NCBI GenBank assembly: GCA_964542455.1
Contig: CAZIUC010000018.1
Span: 1 to 64,000 of the forward strand
Direction of reading: 5' to 3'
DNA: 64,000 nt
DNA from: PFJX01 sp964542455
Lineage (GTDB): Bacteria; Pseudomonadota; Gammaproteobacteria; Burkholderiales; Thiobacillaceae
Shown here: positions 1 through 7,925 of the stretch, piece after piece
How the letters are laid out: each line of letters opens with the position of its first letter
Position numbering within the stretch: position 1 is the first letter of the stretch
The notes under the pieces: generated by a model
The model's input: the letters and a program-made list of their open reading frames with translations, nothing else
What the model was told of the DNA's origin: nothing
Databases searched by the model: none
Program-made: the position numbers and the translations under genes

Positions 1-2193
1 GCCCCGCCCCCGGCGCCCCCCCGTTCCGCCGAAGAGCTGCTGCATGAACTGCAAGTGCACCAGATCGAACTGGAAATGCAGAACGAATCGCTGCGCCAGT
101 CCCAGATCGAACTGGAGGAATCGCGCGACCGCTATGTCGATCTCTATGACTTCGCGCCGGTGGGTTATCTCACCCTCACTCGAGCCGGCCTGATCGAACA
201 GATCAACCTCACCGGCGCCAACTTGCTGGGTGAAGTGCGCAAGAAACTGCTTGGGCACCGTTTCGCCCGCTACATCGCGCCGGAAGACCGTGACCGCTGG
301 CAGCGGCAGTTCATGCGGGTCGCGCGTCAGGGCGACAAGCAGAGCTGCGAGCTGGCCCTGCTGCGCGGCGACGGCACCCGCTTCTATGCCCACCTCGACT
401 GCCTGCACCTGTCGGGTGTGAACCCGCAGATCCGCATCAGCCTCAGCGACATCAGCGATCGCCGCCACGCCGAGGAGGAACTGCGCATCGCCGCCATCGC
501 CTTCGAATCGCAGGAAGGCATGATGGTGACCGACTCCCACGGCGTCATCGTCCGGGTCAACCCCGCCTTCACCCGCCTCACCGGCTACCGCGCCGAGGAG
601 GCCATCGGCAAGACCGCCGCCCTGCTGCGCTCCGGGCGCCATGACAAGACCTTTTATGACCACCTGTGGCAGACCCTGAGAGAAAAGGGCTATTGGCAGG
701 GCGAAGTGTGGAACAAGCGCAAGAACGGCAAGGTCTATGCCGAATGGCTGACCATCTCCGCCGTCACCCCCCCCGATGGGACGACCACGCACTACGTCGG
801 CACCTTTTCCGAAATCACCCAGAACAAGGAAGCCCAGGCCGAGATCCACCGTCTCGCCTATTACGACGCGCTCACCCATCTGCCCAACCGCCGCCTGCTG
901 ATGGATCGTCTCGGCCAGGCTCTGGCCAGCAGCGGCCGCAGCGGACACCACGGCGCGGTGGTCTTCCTCGACCTGGACAACTTCAAGAACCTCAACGACA
1001 CCCGCGGCCACGCGGTCGGCGACCTGTTGCTGGCCGAAGTGGCACGTCGCCTGCATTTCGGCGTGCGCGAGGGCGACACCATCTCCCGTCTTGGCGACAC
1101 CATCTCGCGCCTGGGCGGAGACGAGTTCGTGGTGGTACTGGAAGACCTGAGCGCGGAAACGGTGGAAGCCGCCGCCCAGGCCAAGCTGGTGGGTGAAAAG
1201 ATGCGCGCGGCCCTGGCGCGGCCCTACGACCTGGATGGCCGCGAATTCCACTGCACCGCCAGCCTCGGCATCACCCTGTTCCAAAGCCACGAAGAATCGG
1301 TGGAGACCCTGCTCAAACAAGCCGATCTCGCGCTGTACCAGGCCAAGGGCGCCGGGCGCAACTGCCTGCGATTCTTCGACCCGGCCATGCAATCCACGCT
1401 CGATGAGGTCAGCGCGTTGGAGGCCGATCTGCGCCTGGCCCTGCCGCAAGCGCAGTTGCAGCTCTACTACCAGCCCCAGGTCGACAGCATGCGCCGGGTC
1501 ATCGGCGCCGAAGCGCTGTTGCGCTGGCGCCATCCGCAACGCGGCCTGGTCGCGCCGGATCTCTTCATCCCCCTGGCGGAGGAAACCGGCCTGATCCTGC
1601 CGATCGGCCGCTGGGTGCTGGAGACCGCCTGCGCCCGGATCAAGGCCTGGTCCGGGTACGCCGCCACCCGCGACCTGCGCCTGGCGGTCAACGTCAGCGC
1701 GCGCCAGTTCCGCCAGGCGGGCTTTGTCGCCGAAGTGGAACAAGCGCTGAACAACTCCGGCGCCGATCCGAACCGCTTGAAGATCGAACTGACCGAGAGC
1801 CTGGTGATCGACAACGTGGCCGAAACCATCGCCCGGATGCAAGCGCTGAAAGCGCTGGGTGTCGGTTTCTCGATGGACGACTTCGGCACCGGGTTCTCCT
1901 CGCTGTCCTACCTCAAGCGATTGCCGCTGGATCAACTGAAGATCGACCGCTCCTTCGTCTTCGACCTGGCGACCGACCCCAACGACGCCGCCATCGTCCA
2001 GACCATCATCACCATGGGCCACACCCTGGGCCTCGACGTCATCGCCGAAGGCGTGGAGACCGAAGCGCAACTGGCGCGCCTCGACCAATACGGCTGCACC
2101 CACTTCCAGGGCTATCTCTTCAGCCGGCCGTTGCCGATCGAGGCGTTCGAGGCCCGGCTGGGTACGTCCCCGCGCATGGAGACTTTGAAGTAG
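1..2193 (+). CDS. PAS-GGDEF-EAL cyclic-di-GMP signalling protein (5' partial)
   Basis: The reading frame is open from base 1, so the N-terminus lies outside the window; a GTG at 55 is only an internal candidate. In order it holds a coiled stretch (HQIELEMQNESL), two PAS domains, a GGDEF domain (DALTHLPNRR, FLDLDNFKNLND, RLGGDEF) and an EAL domain (GAEALLRWRHP, DDFGTGFSSLSYL, KIDRSFV). Such proteins make and/or degrade cyclic di-GMP in the cytoplasm under control of PAS signals. A seven-residue tandem duplication sits directly before GGDEF and may alter cyclase activity. The stop codon TAG (2191-2193) is supplied by a dispersed repeat. Nothing links it functionally to the hydrogenase operon downstream. 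Confidence 0.93.
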   Translation, partial: APPPAPPRSAEELLHELQVHQIELEMQNESLRQSQIELEESRDRYVDLYDFAPVGYLTLTRAGLIEQINLTGANLLGEVRKKLLGHRFARYIAPEDRDRWQRQFMRVARQGDKQSCELALLRGDGTRFYAHLDCLHLSGVNPQIRISLSDISDRRHAEEELRIAAIAFESQEGMMVTDSHGVIVRVNPAFTRLTGYRAEEAIGKTAALLRSGRHDKTFYDHLWQTLREKGYWQGEVWNKRKNGKVYAEWLTISAVTPPDGTTTHYVGTFSEITQNKEAQAEIHRLAYYDALTHLPNRRLLMDRLGQALASSGRSGHHGAVVFLDLDNFKNLNDTRGHAVGDLLLAEVARRLHFGVREGDTISRLGDTISRLGGDEFVVVLEDLSAETVEAAAQAKLVGEKMRAALARPYDLDGREFHCTASLGITLFQSHEESVETLLKQADLALYQAKGAGRNCLRFFDPAMQSTLDEVSALEADLRLALPQAQLQLYYQPQVDSMRRVIGAEALLRWRHPQRGLVAPDLFIPLAEETGLILPIGRWVLETACARIKAWSGYAATRDLRLAVNVSARQFRQAGFVAEVEQALNNSGADPNRLKIELTESLVIDNVAETIARMQALKALGVGFSMDDFGTGFSSLSYLKRLPLDQLKIDRSFVFDLATDPNDAAIVQTIITMGHTLGLDVIAEGVETEAQLARLDQYGCTHFQGYLFSRPLPIEAFEARLGTSPRMETLK
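1072..1113 (+). repeat. 21-bp imperfect in-frame tandem duplication before the GGDEF motif
   Basis: Bases 1072-1092 and 1093-1113 both encode GDTISRL. They differ at three synonymous third positions (tcc/tcg, cgt/cgc, ctt/ctg), so this is unlikely to be an assembly stutter. The result reads REGDTISRLGDTISRLGGDE. The second copy recreates an RxxD followed by five residues and GGDEF, the normal spacing of the product-inhibition site. Confidence 0.9.
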
Positions 2194-2235
2194 GCCAGGT
2201 TGCGGTTTCATCGCTACCTGGCGATCCATTACAAA
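2191..2235 (+). repeat. Dispersed TGTAGGYCAGG-type element (copy 1)
   Basis: It reads taggccaggttgcgg, then a T-rich centre and gctacctggcgatcc. Copies recur at 5534-5633, 7052-7155, 22734-22786 and 31504-31547. CCAGGT..ACCTGG parts are complementary, so each copy can fold. This copy provides the stop codon of the preceding gene. Confidence 0.8.
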
Positions 2236-2270
2236 AGTATGAGCAACTCGCACCCGCGCCACCCTTGGAG

Positions 2271-2404
2271 AAATCTCTGATGAAGCCCCTACCCTTCGGT
2301 ACCCCCAACCCCCCTTGGGGAAAGGGGGGGTCAAGGGGTGGAACTGGTGCTGACGATACTGTCGGTGAGACGCGGAACCCCCCCTTTATCAAAGGGGGGC
2401 AGAG
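2271..2404. repeat. C-rich palindromic element (copy 1)
   Basis: Starts at aaatctctgatgaagcccc and contains the ACCCTTCGGTACCCC box. Two palindromes of the form CCCCCCTT(N)AAAGGGGGG are separated by about 70 bp. The same architecture recurs at least a dozen times in the window. It occupies the gap between the GGDEF/EAL gene and the hydrogenase promoter and may act as a transcriptional boundary. Confidence 0.8.
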
Positions 2405-2543
2405 ATGCCAAGCCACATGGAAACAAAGTTGCTTACTCGCAATTCAACTGGTTACCAGGTAGGCAATCTCAACATCACACAAAACATCAATAAACAAACC
2501 CATCACCATGATTAATAACAACTAATAACTAAATAACCTCACT

Positions 2544-2559
2544 GGCACGCTTCTTGATC
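2544..2559 (+). promoter_or_regulatory. Sigma-54 (-24/-12) promoter of the hydrogenase operon
   Basis: TGGCACG-N4-TTGAT matches the sigma-54 consensus TGGCACG-N4-TTGCW, with one mismatch in the -12 element. The spacing from GG (2545-2546) to the -12 dinucleotide is the required ten bases. It lies 71 bp before hoxK. The preceding AT-rich stretch (about 2460-2535) is a plausible site for IHF and activator binding. The window also encodes an NtrC-type activator (HoxA, 13804-15246). In Cupriavidus necator the membrane-bound hydrogenase promoter is sigma-54 dependent and HoxA-activated. Confidence 0.78.
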
Positions 2560-2629
2560 TAGTAACCCCGCCCTCCACCGGTTTCATCCGGCTCCGGGGA
2601 GGCTTCAACGATCGAGAGGAGACCCGTTC

Positions 2630-3703
2630 ATGGTGGAGACCTTTTATGAGGTGATGCGCAGGCAGGGCATCACCCGCCGCAGCTTCCTCAAATATTGCAG
2701 CCTCACCGCCGCTTCGCTGGGTCTCGGCCCGGCCTTCGTGCCGAGGATCGCGCATGCCATGGAGACCAAGCCGCGCACGCCGGTGTTGTGGCTGCATGGC
2801 CTGGAATGCACCTGCTGCTCCGAGTCCTTCATCCGCTCCGGCCATCCGCTGGCCAAGGACGCGGTGTTGTCGATGATCTCGCTCGATTACGACGACACCA
2901 TCATGACCGCCGCCGGGCACCAGGCCGAGGCGATCCTGCAAGAGGTGATGACCAGGTACAAGGGCAACTACATCCTGGCGGTGGAGGGCAACCCGCCGCT
3001 GAACCAGGAAGGCATGAGCTGCATCATCGGCGGCAAGCCCTTCATCGAGCAGTTGAAGCATGTGGCCAAGGACGCCAAGGCCATCATCTCCTGGGGTTCA
3101 TGCGCTTCCTGGGGCTGCGTGCAGGCCGCCAAGCCGAACCCCACCCAGGCCACGCCGGTGCACAAGGTCATCTTCGACAAGCCCATCATCAAGGTGCCGG
3201 GCTGCCCGCCCATCGCCGAGGTGATGACCGGCGTCATCACCTACATGCTGACCTTCGACCGCTTGCCGGAACTGGACCGCCAGGGACGGCCGAAGATGTT
3301 CTACGGCCAGCGCATCCACGACAAATGCTATCGCCGCCCCCACTTCGACGCCGGCCAGTTCGCCGAGGCCTGGGACGACGAAGGTTCCCGCCGCGGTTAC
3401 TGTCTCTACAAGATGGGCTGCAAAGGCCCGACCACCTACAACGCCTGCTCCACCGTGCGCTGGAACGGCGGCGTCTCCTTCCCCATCCAGTCCGGCCACG
3501 GCTGCATCGGCTGTTCCGAGGACGGTTTCTGGGACAAGGGTTCGTTCTACGACCGCGTCACCGACATCAAGCAGTTCGGCATCGAGGCCAACGCCGACAA
3601 GGTGGGTGGCGCGATGGTCGGCGTGGTGGGTGCCGCCGTGGCGGCGCATGCGGCGGTGAGCGCCATCAAGCAGTCCCGGAACAAATCCGGCAACGACCAA
3701 TAA
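2630..3703 (+). CDS. hoxK: [NiFe] hydrogenase small subunit, membrane-bound, O2-tolerant type
   Basis: Electron-transfer subunit of an H2-oxidising uptake hydrogenase (hupS/hyaA synonym), 357 aa. The N-terminus has a Tat signal (RRSFLKY, residues 16-22) with likely cleavage after AHA (about 43). The protein is therefore exported folded to the periplasmic face. Counting from that cleavage, cysteines fall at mature positions 17, 19, 20, 115, 120 and 149 (LECTCCSES, GSCASWGC, VPGCPP). This is the six-cysteine [4Fe-3S] proximal-cluster set known from O2-tolerant group 1d enzymes. A C-terminal hydrophobic segment (about 325-345) anchors it to the membrane. The ATG is preceded by gagagga. First gene after the sigma-54-type promoter; hoxG follows 9 bp later. 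Confidence 0.97.
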   Translation: MVETFYEVMRRQGITRRSFLKYCSLTAASLGLGPAFVPRIAHAMETKPRTPVLWLHGLECTCCSESFIRSGHPLAKDAVLSMISLDYDDTIMTAAGHQAEAILQEVMTRYKGNYILAVEGNPPLNQEGMSCIIGGKPFIEQLKHVAKDAKAIISWGSCASWGCVQAAKPNPTQATPVHKVIFDKPIIKVPGCPPIAEVMTGVITYMLTFDRLPELDRQGRPKMFYGQRIHDKCYRRPHFDAGQFAEAWDDEGSRRGYCLYKMGCKGPTTYNACSTVRWNGGVSFPIQSGHGCIGCSEDGFWDKGSFYDRVTDIKQFGIEANADKVGGAMVGVVGAAVAAHAAVSAIKQSRNKSGNDQ

Positions 3704-3712
3704 GGAACGAAC

Positions 3713-5509
3713 ATGAGCGCCTACGAAACTCAGGGTTTCAAACTCGACAACTCCGGCAAACGTATCGTGGTGGACCCGGTGACCCGCATCGAGGGCCACA
3801 TGCGCGTGGAAGTGAACCTGGATTCCAACAACGTGATCCGCAACGCGGTTTCCACCGGCACCATGTGGCGCGGGCTTGAGGTCATCCTCAAGGGCCGCGA
3901 CCCGCGCGACGCCTGGGCCTTCACCGAACGCATCTGCGGCGTGTGCACCGGCACCCACGCGCTGACCTCGGTGCGCGCGGTGGAAGACGCGCTGGCGATC
4001 AAGATTCCCGAGAACGCCAACTCCATCCGCAACATCATGCAGTTGACCCTCCAGGCCCACGACCATCTGGTGCACTTCTATCATCTGCACGCGCTCGACT
4101 GGGTGGACGTGGTTTCCGCCCTGAAAGCCGACCCGAAGAAGACCTCGGAACTGGCGCAGAGCATTTCCTCCTGGCCGCTGTCCTCGCCCGGCTATTTCCG
4201 CGACATCCAGAACCGCCTGAAGAAGTTCGTCGAATCCGGCCAGTTGGGCCCGTTCATGAACGGCTACTGGGGCAACCCGGCCTACAAGCTGCCGCCGGAA
4301 GCCAACCTGATGGCGGTGACCCACTATCTGGAAGCCCTGGATTTCCAGAAAGAGATCGTCAAGATCCACACCATCTACGGCGGCAAGAACCCGCACCCGA
4401 ACTGGCTGGTGGGCGGCGTGCCGTGCGCCATCAACGTCAACGACGTGGGCGCGGTGGGCGCGGTGAACATGGAGCGGTTGAATCTGGTGTCCAGCATCAT
4501 CGACCGCACCATCGACTTCATCGACAACGTCTACATTCCCGACCTGCTGGCCATCGCCAGTTTCTACAAGGACTGGACCCACGGCGGCGGCCTGTCGTCG
4601 AAAAGCGTCATGTCCTACGGCGACATCCCGGACCACGCCAACGACTATTCGGAGTCCAACCTGATGCTGCCGCGCGGCGCCATCATCAACGGCGACCTGT
4701 CGAAAGTGCACGAAATCGACCTGCGCGACCCGAGCCAGATCCAGGAATTCGTCGACCATTCCTGGTTCAAGTACGCCGGGGAGGGCGCGGGCAAAGGGCT
4801 ACACCCCTGGGACGGCGAAACCGTCGCGCATTACGAACTGGGGAAGAACGCCAAGGGCACGTCCACCAACATCGAGCAGATCGACGAGGGCGGCAAGTAT
4901 TCCTGGATCAAGGCGCCGCGCTGGCGCGGCCACGCGATGGAAGTGGGGCCGCTGTCGCGCTACATCATCGGCTATGTGCAGAAAAAGCCCGAGTTCAAGG
5001 AGCCGGTGGATAGGGTGCTGAAGAAGCTCGACCTGCCGCTGCCGGCACTGTTCTCGACTCTCGGACGCACCGCCGCGCGCGGCCTGGAAGCCTCCTGGGC
5101 GGCGCACAAGATGCGCTACTTCCAGGACAAGTTGATGGCCAACCTGAAGGCCGGCGACCTGTCCACGGCCAACATCGAAAAGTGGGACCCGTCCACCTGG
5201 CCCAAGGAAACCAAGGGCGTCGGCTTCACCGAAGCGCCGCGTGGCGCCCTCGGGCACTGGGTCCGCATCAAGGACGGCCGCATCGACAACTACCAGTGCG
5301 TCGTGCCCACCACCTGGAACGGCAGCCCGCGCGACTCCAAGGGCCAGATCGGCGCCTTCGAGGCCAGCCTGATGAACACCCCGGTGGCCAAGGCCGACGA
5401 ACCCCTGGAAATCCTCCGCACCCTGCACAGCTTCGACCCCTGCCTGGCCTGCTCCACCCACGTGATGGCGCCGGACGGACAGGAGATGAGCCGGGTGAGG
5501 GTGCGGTGA
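3713..5509 (+). CDS. hoxG: [NiFe] hydrogenase large (catalytic) subunit
   Basis: Carries the Ni-Fe(CN)2CO active site that splits H2 (hupL/hyaB synonym), 598 aa. The four nickel-ligating cysteines are visible: RICGVC (C75, C78) near the N-terminus and DPCLAC (C577, C580) near the C-terminus. After the conserved H583 there is a 15-residue tail. In this family that tail is removed by the HoxM endopeptidase once the metal centre is complete. There is no signal peptide of its own; it is co-exported with HoxK. A clear aaggaac ribosome site precedes the ATG. Length and motifs are normal for the family. Confidence 0.98.
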   Translation: MSAYETQGFKLDNSGKRIVVDPVTRIEGHMRVEVNLDSNNVIRNAVSTGTMWRGLEVILKGRDPRDAWAFTERICGVCTGTHALTSVRAVEDALAIKIPENANSIRNIMQLTLQAHDHLVHFYHLHALDWVDVVSALKADPKKTSELAQSISSWPLSSPGYFRDIQNRLKKFVESGQLGPFMNGYWGNPAYKLPPEANLMAVTHYLEALDFQKEIVKIHTIYGGKNPHPNWLVGGVPCAINVNDVGAVGAVNMERLNLVSSIIDRTIDFIDNVYIPDLLAIASFYKDWTHGGGLSSKSVMSYGDIPDHANDYSESNLMLPRGAIINGDLSKVHEIDLRDPSQIQEFVDHSWFKYAGEGAGKGLHPWDGETVAHYELGKNAKGTSTNIEQIDEGGKYSWIKAPRWRGHAMEVGPLSRYIIGYVQKKPEFKEPVDRVLKKLDLPLPALFSTLGRTAARGLEASWAAHKMRYFQDKLMANLKAGDLSTANIEKWDPSTWPKETKGVGFTEAPRGALGHWVRIKDGRIDNYQCVVPTTWNGSPRDSKGQIGAFEASLMNTPVAKADEPLEILRTLHSFDPCLACSTHVMAPDGQEMSRVRVR

Positions 5510-5533
5510 TAGTCAGGATTCCAGCGTCCCCCC

Positions 5534-5633
5534 TGTAGGTCAGGTTGCGGCCTTATCGCTACCTGACGTTCCTCCCATCAATCTGGAAGTTTGAGGGTGG
5601 TTCGCCAGGTAGCCTCCGGCAACCTGGCCTACG
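5534..5633. repeat. TGTAGGYCAGG-type element pair in inverted orientation
   Basis: A plus-oriented copy (5534-5575) is followed by an inverted arm (about 5602-5633, ccaggtagcc..aacctggcctac). It lies between hoxG and hoxZ. The hoxZ frame is open upstream through this element, but the good ribosome site downstream argues that it is untranslated. Confidence 0.8.
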
Positions 5634-5655
5634 CCGACAGCGTAAGGAGACACAA

Positions 5656-6372
5656 ATGCTCTCATCCCAAGACATGCAGGAAGCGGCGGCACTCGGCCGG
5701 TCCGTCAAGGCGGTTTACGTCTACGAAGCCCCGGTGCGGCTGTGGCACTGGATCAACGCCCTCGCCATCACCGTGCTGGCCCTCAGCGGCTGGTTCATCG
5801 CCAGCCCGCTGCCTAGTGTGCCCGGCGAGGCCAGCGCCAACTTCCTGATGGGCTATATCCGCTTCGCCCACTTCGCCGCCGGCTACATCCTGCTGGTTGG
5901 ATTCATCGGGCGGATTTACTGGGCTTTCGTCGGCAACCACCATGCCCGGCAGTTGTTCGTGCTGCCGGTCACGGATTTGAACTGGTGGAAAGAGGTGGTG
6001 TTCGAGTTGCGCTGGTATCTGTTCCTGGAGCGCGACCCGAAGAAATACGTCGGCCACAACCCGTTGGCGCAGTTCTCCATGTTCACTCTGTTCCTTTCCA
6101 CCACGCTGTTCATGATCGTCACCGGCTTCGCGCTTTACGGCGAAGGCGCGCAGGAAGGTAGTTGGTCGCACACCCTTTTCACCTCCTGGGTGATCCCGTT
6201 GTTCGGCCAGAGCCAGGACGTGCATACCTGGCACCACCTGGGCTTGTGGGTAATGGGCCTGTTCGTGCTGGTGCATGTCTATGCGGCCATCCGCGAGGAC
6301 ATCATGTCGCGGCAAAGCCTGGTCTCCACCATGCTGTCCGGCTGGCGCATGTTCAAGGACGATAAACCATGA
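5656..6372 (+). CDS. hoxZ: Hydrogenase cytochrome b subunit (HoxZ/HupC)
   Basis: Dihaem membrane cytochrome that takes electrons from HoxK to the quinone pool, 238 aa from the ATG at 5656. That start has a strong aaggaga site at 5644-5650. An in-frame start at 5545 exists but would translate a dispersed repeat. Four transmembrane helices are visible (starting near residues 30, 70, 140 and 195). Candidate haem-ligand histidines lie in RLWHWINA, RFAHFAAGY, TWHHLGLW and VLVHVYAA. The stop overlaps the hoxM start (ATGA), indicating translational coupling. Confidence 0.95.
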   Translation: MLSSQDMQEAAALGRSVKAVYVYEAPVRLWHWINALAITVLALSGWFIASPLPSVPGEASANFLMGYIRFAHFAAGYILLVGFIGRIYWAFVGNHHARQLFVLPVTDLNWWKEVVFELRWYLFLERDPKKYVGHNPLAQFSMFTLFLSTTLFMIVTGFALYGEGAQEGSWSHTLFTSWVIPLFGQSQDVHTWHHLGLWVMGLFVLVHVYAAIREDIMSRQSLVSTMLSGWRMFKDDKP

Positions 6373-7007
6373 ACGCTCTGGCCATGAACGACCTCGATTA
6401 CCGCCGCGACACCCTGGTTCTGGGGATCGGCAACCTGCTCTGGGCCGATGAAGGCTTCGGCGTGCGCGCCCTGGAGCGGTTGCACGCCGAATGGCGCTTT
6501 CGCCCCGGTGTCCATTTGCTCGATGGCGGTACCCAGGGCCTCTATCTGCTGCCCTACGTGGAAGGCTGCCGCCGCCTGCTGATACTCGACGCCGTGGATT
6601 ACGGCCTGCAACCCGGCACCCTGAAAGTGGCGCGTGACGACGAAGTGCCGGCCTTCATGGGCGTCAAGAAAATGAGCCTGCACCAGACCGGCTTCCAGGA
6701 AGTCCTGTGCGTGGCCAAACTGCGCGGCTGGAACCCGGAAAACGTCACCCTGATCGGCTGCCAGCCGGAAATCCTCGACGATTACGGCGGCAGTCTCTCG
6801 GACACGGTCAAGGCGCGCATCCCGGAGGCGCTGGGACTGGCGCTGGACACGCTCTACGGATGGATGGCCAAACCCGAACGCCGCACAGCGCCGGCGGCAA
6901 GCCTTACCCCTAACAGCCTGAGCCTGGACCGCTACGAAGGCCAGCGACCCAGCGCCGCGATGGCGTGCCGGATGGGGGATGGGCGGTTTTTGGGGGTGGC
7001 GGGATGA
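6369..7007 (+). CDS. hoxM: Hydrogenase large-subunit maturation endopeptidase
   Basis: Nickel-dependent protease (HupD/HyaD/HycI family) that removes the HoxG C-terminal tail after cofactor insertion. Family signatures are GIGNLLWADEGFGV at the N-terminus, LLDGGTQGLYLL, the ILDAVDYG aspartate region and KMSLHQTGFQEVL with its conserved histidine. At 212 aa it is slightly longer than usual because of a low-complexity C-terminal tail after about residue 180. The start overlaps the hoxZ stop by four bases; a second ATG lies at 6384. Confidence 0.95.
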   Translation: MNALAMNDLDYRRDTLVLGIGNLLWADEGFGVRALERLHAEWRFRPGVHLLDGGTQGLYLLPYVEGCRRLLILDAVDYGLQPGTLKVARDDEVPAFMGVKKMSLHQTGFQEVLCVAKLRGWNPENVTLIGCQPEILDDYGGSLSDTVKARIPEALGLALDTLYGWMAKPERRTAPAASLTPNSLSLDRYEGQRPSAAMACRMGDGRFLGVAG

Positions 7008-7051
7008 GGGGCGTTGTGGAAACTCCCTCGTTGTTGACGTCAAACCCTCGC

Positions 7052-7155
7052 TGTAGGCCAGGTTGCGGCTTTATCGCTACCTGGCGATCCACCCTCAAAC
7101 TGCCAGATAGACAGGACGATCGTCAGGTAGTCGCTACGCGCCAACCTGACCTACA
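7052..7155. repeat. TGTAGGYCAGG-type element, two facing arms
   Basis: Left arm 7052-7095 starts TGTAGGCCAGGTTGCGG. Right arm about 7117-7155 ends CCAACCTGACCTACA. Together they form a long imperfect inverted repeat filling the hoxM-hoxL gap. It could fold in the polycistronic mRNA and affect its stability or processing. Confidence 0.82.
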
Positions 7156-7191
7156 CCAGGCTGTACAAGCGGATTTCCACGGTGACCACCC

Positions 7192-7506
7192 ATGTGCCTA
7201 GGCCTCCCCCTGCAAGTCATCGAATGCAACGGCTACGTCGCAATTTGCCGGGGGCGCGGCGGCCGGCGCCAAATCGATCTCGCCCTGGTCGGCGAGCAGC
7301 CGCCCGGTACCTGGCTGCTGGCCTTCATCGACGCCGCGCGGGAAGTCATCGACGCGGATTCCGCCGCGCGCATCAACGCCGCCCTCGATGGCCTGGAAGC
7401 CGTGATGGCCGGCGAGACCGACATCTCGGCCCATTTCGCCGATCTGTTCGAGCGCACCCCCGAATTACCGCCTCACCTGAGAGGAGTCACCCCATGCACG
7501 CCCTGA
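7192..7506 (+). CDS. hoxL: HypC/HupF-family hydrogenase chaperone
   Basis: A 104-aa dedicated chaperone related to HypC. It starts MCLGLPLQV with the essential Cys2 that binds the Fe(CN)2CO precursor. In the family it carries this group to the HoxG precursor, particularly in aerobes. The extended C-terminal helix (about 70-104) distinguishes HupF/HoxL from ordinary HypC, a separate copy of which lies at 26515-26736. No strong ribosome site is visible before the ATG. Its 3' end overlaps hoxO by 13 bases in another frame. Confidence 0.92.
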   Translation: MCLGLPLQVIECNGYVAICRGRGGRRQIDLALVGEQPPGTWLLAFIDAAREVIDADSAARINAALDGLEAVMAGETDISAHFADLFERTPELPPHLRGVTPCTP

Positions 7507-7916
7507 TTAACCGATTGGTCGATGAGTTCGGCTATCCCCTGTTGAATGCGGACAATCTGGAGGCCTTCTGCGACGCCCCCGGTGACGCGGTCCTGTTTTG
7601 CGGCGGCGACCCGGCCCAGCATCCGGAATGCCTGGATGTCGCCGTGGTGCTGCCGGAAATCCTGCACGCCTTCCCCGGTCGTTTCCGCGCGGCGGTCGCC
7701 TCCGCCGAGTTGGAGCCAGCCATGCAGGCTCGCTTCGGCTTCAGCGTCTGGCCCGCGCTGATATTTCTGCGCAATGGCGCCTACGTCGGTGTGATACCCG
7801 GCATCAAGGACTGGTCGGTCTATCTCGCCCGCATCCAGGACTTGCTCGCCGCGCCGAGCAGCCGGCCTCCGTCCATCGGCATCGCCATTAGTTCCACTTC
7901 CACCACCTGCCATTGA
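7494..7916 (+). CDS. hoxO: Hydrogenase small-subunit maturation protein, HyaE/HupG family
   Basis: A 140-aa thioredoxin-fold protein (FRAAVASAELEPAMQARFG, then VWPALIFLRNG) lacking a CxxC redox pair, as usual for this family. HoxO/HyaE proteins bind the Tat-targeted small subunit and help assemble or protect its proximal cluster. The start is the ATG at 7494 after gagaggag. Longer in-frame starts upstream would translate the hoxL region in a second frame. The last 15 residues are low complexity. Confidence 0.9.
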   Translation: MHALINRLVDEFGYPLLNADNLEAFCDAPGDAVLFCGGDPAQHPECLDVAVVLPEILHAFPGRFRAAVASAELEPAMQARFGFSVWPALIFLRNGAYVGVIPGIKDWSVYLARIQDLLAAPSSRPPSIGIAISSTSTTCH

Positions 7917-7925
7917 GGAACCGCC

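Noticed and set aside
3098..4759. 553-codon minus-strand frame opposite hoxK/hoxG
   Set aside because: A composition artefact rich in H, V, D and G, fully antisense to conserved hydrogenase genes.
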